Source: Deltaproteobacteria bacterium
GTDB lineage: Bacteria; UBA10199; DSSB01
Reading direction: 5' to 3'
Assembly: GCA_020440745.1 (NCBI GenBank)
Contig: JAGRNM010000039.1
Location: forward strand, 1 to 9,188
Length of the DNA: 9,188 nucleotides
The position numbers were made by a program, and so were the translations under genes. Position 1 is the first letter of the stretch. Each line of letters begins with the position of its first letter. The notes under the pieces were generated by a model. It did not search any database and was not told the origin of the DNA. It saw nothing but the letters and a program-made list of their open reading frames with translations. Below are positions 1 to 5,313 of the stretch, piece after piece.

Positions 1-33
1 TTATTAATTTTAAATAAAATATTTTTTTAAAAT

Positions 34-50
34 AAAAAGGCATCCTTTTT
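34..50. repeat. Short inverted repeat upstream of the peptidase gene
   Basis: The sequence AAAAAGG, a CAT loop, then CCTTTTT forms a perfect 7-bp stem. It could be a weak terminator of a gene left of the window, because it has an A tract on one side and a T tract on the other. It could also be an operator, because it sits just before the TATACT element. Only two G-C pairs are present, so the hairpin is weak. Confidence 0.35.
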
Positions 51-53
51 GCT

Positions 54-59
54 TATACT
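54..59 (+). promoter_or_regulatory. Possible -10 element for the peptidase operon
   Basis: TATACT matches the sigma-70 -10 consensus at five of six positions. It lies 32 bases before the peptidase start. No TTGACA-like -35 is visible at the expected distance, so the assignment rests on the -10 and on its position in front of the first gene of a four-gene run. Confidence 0.3.
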
Positions 60-91
60 TTAATTAGTTTTTTAAAAAAGGATCATTTTTT

Positions 92-805
92 ATGGGAACC
101 ACCACTAACCGAGTCACTCATTTTCATGAATTAAAGCTTAACCAAGCACCACATTTTTCAGAAAACTTAAAAACTTCTTCTAGTACTCGAAAAGCTTTAA
201 AGGAAATGAAAAAAGATAAAAGACCTCTCCAGTTTAGTAGTCCCCTTTATACTCCTCTGACTCCTAAACTACTATCGATAGTTCATCCTAGTAAATACAA
301 CCCTAAAGGAGGCTTATTTGGTGAAAAAGTTCGTAATCAAGGGACTAGACCACATTGGGGACTAGATATCAAAGCAGACATTGGCACGGGTGTACGTTCT
401 GCTGAGGATGGAGTTGTCGTAAGAGCTTATCAAAGTACTACCTACGGCAACGCTATTTTTATCAATCATCGAGATAACTATCAAACTCGCTACACTCATC
501 TTAATAGCATGGAAAGTATCCAAGTAAAAGTAGGAGACATTGTCAAAAAAGGCCAATTAATCGGAGAAAGCGGAAAAACAGGTAATGCTAATAGCCCCCA
601 TACTTTACCTCATTTACACTTTGAAATAAGAAAATTAAAAGCAAATGCTACTCCCGAGGCTATAGAAAATCACCACTCAACACCTGTAGACCCTTTACCC
701 TTAATTACTCAACCTAAAGAAGCTTTTAACAATAGTCAGTTTAGTTTAGAAGGCCCTCACTCCGCTTATAAAAACTGGACTCTACTAACCGAAGGCCAAC
801 AATGA
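92..805 (+). CDS. M23/LytM-family metallopeptidase without signal peptide
   Basis: Predicted zinc endopeptidase that would cut peptide cross-links in peptidoglycan. The M23 domain spans about residues 64-182 of 237. The HxxxD zinc site is H88/D92, the YTHL motif supplies H136, and HLH is H174/H176. These match the usual ligands and catalytic histidines, so the enzyme looks active. Typical beta-barrel landmarks (VGDIVKKGQLIGESGKTGN, HLHFEIR) are present. Residues 1-60 are polar and basic and match no domain I recognise. There is no signal peptide or membrane segment, and in-frame TAG at 65-67 with no start between rules out a longer N terminus. That is odd for a wall hydrolase. AAGGA lies 9 bases before the ATG. 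The stop overlaps the next start (ATGA), implying translational coupling. Export by another route, lysis release or cytoplasmic retention are all possible. The family call is secure; the role is unknown. Confidence 0.9.
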   Translation: MGTTTNRVTHFHELKLNQAPHFSENLKTSSSTRKALKEMKKDKRPLQFSSPLYTPLTPKLLSIVHPSKYNPKGGLFGEKVRNQGTRPHWGLDIKADIGTGVRSAEDGVVVRAYQSTTYGNAIFINHRDNYQTRYTHLNSMESIQVKVGDIVKKGQLIGESGKTGNANSPHTLPHLHFEIRKLKANATPEAIENHHSTPVDPLPLITQPKEAFNNSQFSLEGPHSAYKNWTLLTEGQQ

Positions 806-1431
806 AATATTGGATTTTTAAATCTATCTTTCTTTTACTTTTATTTAATCTTGCTTGTACCAAAAATTTTTTTAAAAACTGGGATACAGAAACTTACGGC
901 CCCCTACCACCACCTCCCCAACAAGTTATTCCTCCCCCTAAGCTTTTACAAGCCATAGAAAAAATTTTTCCTGAATTTAAAATCGCTCAAAGCAAAGACT
1001 ACTGCAAAGACTTTACAAATATGTTTCCATCCGTAGGACCAAAGCAATGGGCTTATGGCCTTGTCTCTGCTGACTTTAATGGAGATCAATTAAAAGATTA
1101 TTCTTTAATTATAAGACATAAAAAAAAATACTATTGGCTAGGTGCACTTGCTAGCCAAAACCCAGACCTAGACTACGAAATTAAAATCTTTGGTCCACCA
1201 AAAACTTGGGGAGAAAAGACTCCAAAAACCTACTTTAGCCACAAGCTTTGTTATGGCATCTTATTAATAGGAAAAGCAGGAGAAAACGCTTTAGTATTAT
1301 ACCACGAAAAAAAGGATGCTTCTCATCCTGATTTTAATCCCTATCCTTATGTCGGTATTGAGGAAGGAGGCGCCGCCATTCAGTTTTTTTGGAAAAACGG
1401 TCAATGGCATGAAACCGGTTACGAACCTTAA
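802..1431 (+). CDS. Predicted exported protein, possible lipoprotein (paralogue 1)
   Basis: I do not recognise this 209-residue protein as a named family. Lysines at 2 and 7, a hydrophobic run at 9-16 and Cys19 after Leu-Ala resemble a lipoprotein signal. The lipobox is imperfect, with Asn at -3, so anchoring is likely but not certain. A Pro-rich linker follows (about 34-47). Residues 48-209 are related to the next gene product. Shared landmarks are FKIA then DYC (Cys68), AYGL, DFNGDQLKDY (91-100), a second cysteine (Cys150), NPYPY (179-183) and an FW..GxW.ETG tail. The DxNxDxxxD spacing at 91-99 is that of Ca-binding loops in dockerin or FG-GAP-type proteins. The start overlaps the peptidase stop by 4 bases, with GAAGG 6 bases upstream. 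Tight coupling suggests it works with the peptidase in the envelope; this is inference. Confidence 0.75.
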   Translation: MKYWIFKSIFLLLLFNLACTKNFFKNWDTETYGPLPPPPQQVIPPPKLLQAIEKIFPEFKIAQSKDYCKDFTNMFPSVGPKQWAYGLVSADFNGDQLKDYSLIIRHKKKYYWLGALASQNPDLDYEIKIFGPPKTWGEKTPKTYFSHKLCYGILLIGKAGENALVLYHEKKDASHPDFNPYPYVGIEEGGAAIQFFWKNGQWHETGYEP

Positions 1432-1511
1432 AAGCAAACTATTAAGAAGACTTTCTTTACTAAAAGCTCCTTTCTAAGCTAAAAAATCACTACAAACTAT
1501 GGAGAAAGTCT
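1432..1511 (+). promoter_or_regulatory. Gap between the paralogues with a possible RBS-masking hairpin
   Basis: GACTTTCT at 1449-1456 is the exact reverse complement of AGAAAGTC at 1503-1510. Two flanking G-U pairs would extend the stem to 10 bp and include both leading Gs of the GGAG Shine-Dalgarno (1501-1504) of the next gene. The loop is about 44 bases. No promoter is evident. The structure could lower translation of the second paralogue, but its stability is uncertain because the stem is AU-rich. Confidence 0.35.
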
Positions 1512-2153
1512 ATGCAATCTAACCCTTCTAAATTTGTTATTCTTTTATTTTTACTTACGCTTATTTCTTACCCAAGCCTAGCTAAAGAACAGGAAAAAAA
1601 ATCAAACAACCTTCAAGGGCCTATTATGGAAGAGGTCACTCCTCCACCCCCATTACTTCAAACATTAGAAAAAAAATTCCCTGGTTTTAAAATCGCCACT
1701 CAAGAAGACTACTGCGATTATTTTAAAGACATTAAAAAATTCTTTCAGTTTGAAAATGGCAAGCGCATAGCCTATGGTCTTTTGTCCGAGGATTTTAACG
1801 GGGATTTATTAAAAGACTACGCCGCTATTATCAAATATCAAGACCAATACCTTTGGCTAACAGCCCTAGCGACTGGAAAAAAGAAATCTCCCTTTAAAAT
1901 AAAAAATTTTGGTCCTGCCGCGATTAGCTCCATGGAAAATCAACAAAAAGAAAATCCCAAGGCCCTTTGTTCAGGTGTTTTTACTTTGGGAGAAGCTAAG
2001 TCTATTAGCTCCGTCAAAGAACTGGACAAAAAACAACTCAAACAACAAGAAATCTCTAACCCCTATCCTTATATAGCCATCGAAAGCGACGCCCAATCTA
2101 AGCAAATCTTTTGGAGACAAGGTAAGTGGTACGAGACCGGTGTGGAACTTTAA
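1512..2153 (+). CDS. Predicted secreted protein (paralogue 2)
   Basis: A 213-residue tandem paralogue of the preceding gene product, also of no family I can name. The N terminus has Lys7, a hydrophobic core at 8-19 and a signal-peptidase-I-like site after PSLA (residue 24). It lacks the lipoprotein cysteine and should be soluble in the periplasm or secreted. The Pro-rich linker is at 43-48. Shared landmarks are FKIA, DYC (Cys68), AYGLLSEDFNGD with an EF-hand-like DxNxDxxxD at 94-102, Cys153, NPYPY (183-187) and a WYETG tail. The two conserved cysteines may form a disulfide. A Lys/Gln-rich insert at about 168-180 is not in paralogue 1. GGAG at 1501-1504 is a good ribosome site 7 bases before the ATG. 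Its place between the first paralogue and a permease suggests one operon. Confidence 0.8.
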   Translation: MQSNPSKFVILLFLLTLISYPSLAKEQEKKSNNLQGPIMEEVTPPPPLLQTLEKKFPGFKIATQEDYCDYFKDIKKFFQFENGKRIAYGLLSEDFNGDLLKDYAAIIKYQDQYLWLTALATGKKKSPFKIKNFGPAAISSMENQQKENPKALCSGVFTLGEAKSISSVKELDKKQLKQQEISNPYPYIAIESDAQSKQIFWRQGKWYETGVEL

Positions 2154-2156
2154 TTT

Positions 2157-2960
2157 ATGGATACTGCAAAAAGCTTAAGCCCCAACAACTCTTTTAAAAT
2201 CAAAAGCATTCGTTTTCGCACCTTAGTGTGGCGAGAGTGCTATCGATTTTTACGCTTAAGTCGCCAAACTATTTTTCCTCCTATTATTACTACCTTACTT
2301 TTTATTCTTATTTTTGGTTTTAGCTTAGGGTCTCGTATTAAAGAAATTGCCGGCTTCCCCTATATTCTTTTTATCTTGCCAGGCTTAGCCGCTATGGGAA
2401 CCATTAATAATTCTTATGCCAATAGCTCTACTAGCCTTGCCATGGCGCGCATGGATCATAGTATTGAAAATATGCTATCCTCACCTCTTTCCAGTATTCA
2501 GCTAGTTTTAAGTTTTGTCATTGGTGGTTTAATTCGCGGCGTGATCGTAGGAATTTTGCCTCTTTTAGTCTCCATACCCATGGTAGGACTACATGTAGAT
2601 AATTGGGGTATGGTGCTTTTGGTTTTAAGCTTAAACAGTATTTTTTTTAGCGGCATGGGCATTGTCTCAGCTCTGGTAACTGATAGCTGGGATCAAATTG
2701 CCATGTTTACTAATTTTGTTATTACGCCTTTTGTGTATTTGGGAGGGGTGTTTTATTCTATCGAAATGCTTCCACCCTTTTGGCAAAAAATAAGCATGCT
2801 TAATCCACTTTTTTATATGGTAGACGCCTTACGCCATGCTGTCTTAGGCGTAAGCGATTTTAATTGGGCTTTTAGTTTAAGTATAGTGGGTATATTAAGC
2901 TTAAGTAGCTTTAGTCTTTGCGTCTACTTATTTAAAAGAGGTTATCGTTTAATTAAGTAA
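2157..2960 (+). CDS. ABC-2 type transporter permease, YadH/NodJ-like
   Basis: Membrane subunit of an ABC exporter of the ABC-2 family. It has 267 residues, the usual size. About six hydrophobic segments lie near 38-56, 67-88, 117-145, 150-172, 180-200 and 237-259. The NNSYANSSTS stretch (84-93), the SSPLSSIQLVLSF region, and the block at 190-216 with YLGGVFYS, LPPFWQ and LNP closely resemble Escherichia coli YadH. The ATPase partner (YadG-like) is not in the window, so it must be encoded elsewhere or the pump borrows one. The substrate is unknown; family members move polysaccharides, lipids or drugs. The ATG lies 3 bases after the stop of paralogue 2, and an in-frame stop just upstream limits the start. 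No clear Shine-Dalgarno is present, which suggests translational coupling. The last 12 bases overlap prmC on the other strand. Confidence 0.88.
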   Translation: MDTAKSLSPNNSFKIKSIRFRTLVWRECYRFLRLSRQTIFPPIITTLLFILIFGFSLGSRIKEIAGFPYILFILPGLAAMGTINNSYANSSTSLAMARMDHSIENMLSSPLSSIQLVLSFVIGGLIRGVIVGILPLLVSIPMVGLHVDNWGMVLLVLSLNSIFFSGMGIVSALVTDSWDQIAMFTNFVITPFVYLGGVFYSIEMLPPFWQKISMLNPLFYMVDALRHAVLGVSDFNWAFSLSIVGILSLSSFSLCVYLFKRGYRLIK

Positions 2961-3809
2961 CTTTAATACTCGGTCCTTACCCGCTAAGTCTTTTAATAAA
3001 GTCTTTTGCCAAGTTGGAAAATAATCCTGGGTTTTAGCTAATAAAGCCTCTCCTTGATTGTCTCCAATCTCAAAAAGAGCCATGCCACCTTGTTTTAAAA
3101 TCTTAGGTAAAAAAGTAAAAACCCAATCAAAGGATTCTAAACCGCTAGGCCCAGGGACTAAGGCTTGTTTGGGTTCATACTTTTTAATATCCTCTGCTAG
3201 ACTTTGGTATTCTGACTCGCTGACATAAGGTAAGTTGGCGGTAATAAGATCAAAGGATTGATTCCAATCTATGGCTTCTCTCAAATCCAACTGTTGCCAT
3301 TTGACTTGCCCGCTTAAGGACAAATGAGAGGCATTTTCAACAGCCACTTCTAAAGCAGCTTTACTAATGTCCACTCCTAGTCCCTGAGCACTAGGCTCAT
3401 GCTTTAATAAGGATAATAAAATACAACCACTCCCCGTGGCTAAGTCTAAAAGATGGGATTTTGGTCGGTCTTTTAAAAAAACCAAACCTTCTTCTACTAA
3501 ATGCTCAGTCTCTGGACGGGGAATAAGAGTGGCTGGATTGACTTTAAATTTGAGAGAAAAAAATTCTTTTTCTCCAATTAAATAAGCCAAAGGTTCATGC
3601 GCTGCTCTGGCTTTAAGTAAAGTTTTAAAAGTGGATAATTCTGCCTCTTGAAGAGGTTTATTCCAATCTACATAAAGTTGCACTCGAGAAACCTTAAGGC
3701 TGTGAGCCAATAATAATTCGGCGTCCAAACGGGGAGAATCTATACCTTGTTTTTTAAAATAGTCACTCGTCCAAGAGATAAGTTTGTCAATGGTATAGGG
3801 GCGATTCAC
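2949..3809 (-). CDS. prmC: Peptide chain release factor N5-glutamine methyltransferase (HemK)
   Basis: Cytoplasmic enzyme that uses S-adenosylmethionine to methylate the glutamine of the GGQ motif in release factors, speeding peptide release. It has 286 residues, the usual length. The N-terminal helical domain is about residues 1-75. The signature NPATLIPRPETEHLVE follows at 91-106. The SAM-binding LDLATGSGCI is 121-130 and the acidic residue ending strand 2 is D147. The catalytic motif is NLPY (192-195) rather than the more common NPPY; the Asn and Tyr that hold the substrate glutamine remain. The start is GTG, 2 bases after the prfA stop. A strong GGAGG (3817-3821) lies 7 bases upstream, inside the last prfA codons. 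Its partner RF1 is the preceding gene in the same operon. The alternative name HemK is historical. Confidence 0.96.
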   Translation of the reverse strand: MNRPYTIDKLISWTSDYFKKQGIDSPRLDAELLLAHSLKVSRVQLYVDWNKPLQEAELSTFKTLLKARAAHEPLAYLIGEKEFFSLKFKVNPATLIPRPETEHLVEEGLVFLKDRPKSHLLDLATGSGCILLSLLKHEPSAQGLGVDISKAALEVAVENASHLSLSGQVKWQQLDLREAIDWNQSFDLITANLPYVSESEYQSLAEDIKKYEPKQALVPGPSGLESFDWVFTFLPKILKQGGMALFEIGDNQGEALLAKTQDYFPTWQKTLLKDLAGKDRVLKLLN

Positions 3810-3811
3810 GC

Positions 3812-4870
3812 CTAGCCCTCCCCCGCTAAGGCAGCCGTTTGATCGGCGGTTCTTAAGGCCTCGATCATTTCATCTAAATGGCCTTCTAAGACAGAATCCA
3901 ATTGGTGTAAGGTAAGCTTAATGCGATGATCGGTTACACGACCTTGGGGAAAATTATAAGTCCTTATTTTTTCACTACGGTCTCCCATGCCTACCATGGA
4001 CTTTCTTTCCGAACTTCTAGCTTCAGCTTGCTCACGGAGCTCTTGTTCATAAAGACGGGCTTTTAAAATTTTTAAAGCTTTAGCTTTGTTTTTGTGTTGG
4101 CTTTTTTCGTCTCGACAAACCACCACAATCCCTGAAGGCAAGTGAGTCATTCTAACCGCAGAGTCGGTGGTATTAACACTTTGACCACCCGGACCACTAG
4201 CACGCATCACGTCGATTTTAAGATCCTTGTCTTCTATTTTAACATCCACATCTTCAGCCTCTGGCATCACAGCAACGGTAACCGTTGAGGTATGAATCCG
4301 ACCACTAGACTCTGTCTTAGGGACTCGTTGTACACGATGCACTCCACCTTCATACTTAAGAGCGCTATAAACTTGATCTCCTCTAATCTGAGCAATGACT
4401 TCTTTAAAACCTCCCACCCCGGTGGCATGGCTCTCCATTAATTCTACTTTCCAACCCTTAAGTTCCGCATAACGTGTATACATTCTAAAAAGATCACCCG
4501 CAAAAATACCAGCCTCGTCTCCTCCCGCACCGGCTCTAATCTCTAAGAAGATATTTTTATTATCATTGGGGTCTTTAGGTAAAAGTAAAACCTTAAGCTC
4601 TTGTTCCAGACGAACCAATGCTTCCTCTAGGCGAGGTATTTCTTCCTTAGCTATTTCTCCTAAGTCTGGGTCCTTTAAAAGCTCACGGTTTCCTTCTAAA
4701 TCGTTTTGGACTTTTTTATACTCTTGAAAAGTTTCGATCAAAGGAGTCAGAGAAGAATGTTCTTTGGCGATTTCTTGATAACGTTTGGCATCAGCACTAA
4801 TGGCAGGATCAGCCATCTGTTGGGCTAAGTCGAGGTAACGTTTTTCGATTTCTTGAATTTGTGAAAACAT
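3812..4870 (-). CDS. prfA: Peptide chain release factor 1 (RF1)
   Basis: Class I release factor that reads UAA and UAG in the ribosomal A site and triggers hydrolysis of peptidyl-tRNA. It has 352 residues, against about 360 in Escherichia coli. The N-terminal coiled helical domain is about 1-105. The decoding PxT tripeptide is PKT (184-186) within RVPKTESSGRIHTS, which marks RF1 rather than RF2 (SPF). The catalytic GGQ is 228-230 within RASGPGGQSVNTTDSAVR. The late block GMGDRSEKIRTYNFPQGR (294-311) is typical. The -Ala- of the enterobacterial PAT is Lys here; PKT also occurs in mitochondrial RF1-type factors. The gene stops with TAG, its own cognate codon, and is the only complete gene here to do so. 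The ATG has only a weak GAG nearby, with a structured leader upstream. rpmE probably shares the transcript. Confidence 0.97.
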   Translation of the reverse strand: MFSQIQEIEKRYLDLAQQMADPAISADAKRYQEIAKEHSSLTPLIETFQEYKKVQNDLEGNRELLKDPDLGEIAKEEIPRLEEALVRLEQELKVLLLPKDPNDNKNIFLEIRAGAGGDEAGIFAGDLFRMYTRYAELKGWKVELMESHATGVGGFKEVIAQIRGDQVYSALKYEGGVHRVQRVPKTESSGRIHTSTVTVAVMPEAEDVDVKIEDKDLKIDVMRASGPGGQSVNTTDSAVRMTHLPSGIVVVCRDEKSQHKNKAKALKILKARLYEQELREQAEARSSERKSMVGMGDRSEKIRTYNFPQGRVTDHRIKLTLHQLDSVLEGHLDEMIEALRTADQTAALAGEG

Positions 4871-4973
4871 GAACTCGTTGTTAGTTATTTGTTAATCCAC
4901 GGAAGAGAGCCATTATTCTCCCCTACACCAACAACTAACAACTAACAAAAACACAACTAACGAAAACAACGAA
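4871..4973 (-). promoter_or_regulatory. Structured leader between rpmE and prfA
   Basis: Read on the - strand, this 103-base gap contains GUUGUUAGUU (from 4933-4942) and its exact complement AACUAACAAC (from 4877-4886). The second arm ends 6 bases before the prfA ATG. Nested inside is GGGGAGA (4917-4923) facing UCUCUUC (4902-4908), a 7-bp stem with two G-U pairs and an 8-base loop. On the + strand CAACTAAC occurs three times (4932-4939, 4939-4946, 4954-4961), with a shortened inverted copy at 4880-4886. There is no T run, so it is not a simple terminator. It may tune prfA translation relative to rpmE. Function is inferred. Confidence 0.45.
4881..4913 (-). CDS. Possible 10-codon leader ORF upstream of prfA
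   Basis: An ATG with a good AGGGGAG Shine-Dalgarno (4918-4924, 4-base spacing) opens a short frame encoding MALFRGLTNN and a TAA stop. The stop lies 10 bases before the prfA ATG, inside the 3' arm of the outer hairpin. Ribosomes on it would melt that arm and arrive next to prfA, whose own ribosome site is weak. The Shine-Dalgarno is stronger than that of prfA itself, which favours use. A frame this short can arise by chance, and no homologue is known to me. Confidence 0.35.
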   Translation of the reverse strand: MALFRGLTNN

Positions 4974-5183
4974 TTAATTCTTTTTGACTTGAGCGTATTT
5001 TTTCTTAAATCGATCAATACGTCCGGCGGTGTCGATCATTTTTTGCTTACCTGTATAAAAAGGATGGCAATGAGAACAAATTTCCAAATTGTAATCGCCA
5101 ACGGTGGACAAGGTTTCAATCACATGACCACAGGTACAGCTTACTTTAGCGACTTTTAACTCGGGATGAATTTCGGCTTTCAT
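4974..5183 (-). CDS. rpmE: 50S ribosomal protein L31, zinc-binding (C+) form
   Basis: Small protein of the large ribosomal subunit that helps bridge the 50S and 30S subunits. It has 69 residues, the expected size. Cys16, Cys18, Cys36 and Cys39 (SCTCG and ICSHCHPF) form the zinc site that defines the C+ form, as opposed to the cysteine-free YkgM-type paralogue induced by zinc starvation. HPFYTGKQKMIDTAGRIDRF is the conserved family block. The ATG has AGGAG 7 bases upstream. It precedes prfA and prmC on the same strand, a common arrangement. rho, a frequent neighbour, is absent here. A second L31 elsewhere cannot be excluded. Confidence 0.97.
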   Translation of the reverse strand: MKAEIHPELKVAKVSCTCGHVIETLSTVGDYNLEICSHCHPFYTGKQKMIDTAGRIDRFKKKYAQVKKN

Positions 5184-5313
5184 GGGAAAACTCCTAAAAA
5201 TTAAAAAATCTTGCGGCCCGCATCCTTAACAAAGCCTAACTATCCTGACAAGACCAAAAGATAAGGCCTAAAAAGACTTGGGTTTTTGGGCTCTTAGCGT
5301 TAAAAAGATCAAG
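5184..5313. other. Divergent intergenic region (rpmE / hydrolase)
   Basis: This gap must hold the promoters for rpmE (- strand) and the hydrolase (+ strand). On the - strand TTGTCA (5246-5251) is a good -35, but the sequence 17 bases on is TAAGGA, a poor -10. No convincing + strand promoter is seen. A GC-rich GCGGCCCGC (5213-5221) with near-dyad symmetry stands out from the AT-rich surroundings and could bind a regulator. AGGAG for rpmE is at 5191-5195. Confidence 0.4.

Noticed and set aside
362..556. 64-codon open frame on the - strand inside the peptidase gene
   Set aside because: It is opposite the M23 domain and has no recognisable content or start signal.
2157..2960. Repeated TTAAGCTTAA palindromes in the permease gene
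   Set aside because: They arise from Leu-Ser-Leu runs coded TTA AGC TTA, so codon use explains them.
2949..3809. PrmC NLPY in place of NPPY as a sign of lost activity
   Set aside because: The Asn, the second Pro and the Tyr are kept and the variant is seen in this family; the other motifs are intact.
3812..4870. RF1 PKT in place of PAT as a sign of altered stop-codon reading
   Set aside because: The middle residue of PxT varies, PKT occurs in mitochondrial RF1-type factors, and genes in this window end normally with TAA, TAG and TGA.
5278..5313. TTG start adding 12 residues to the hydrolase
   Set aside because: No good ribosome site, the added residues are not part of the fold, and an ATG follows. 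It remains possible.
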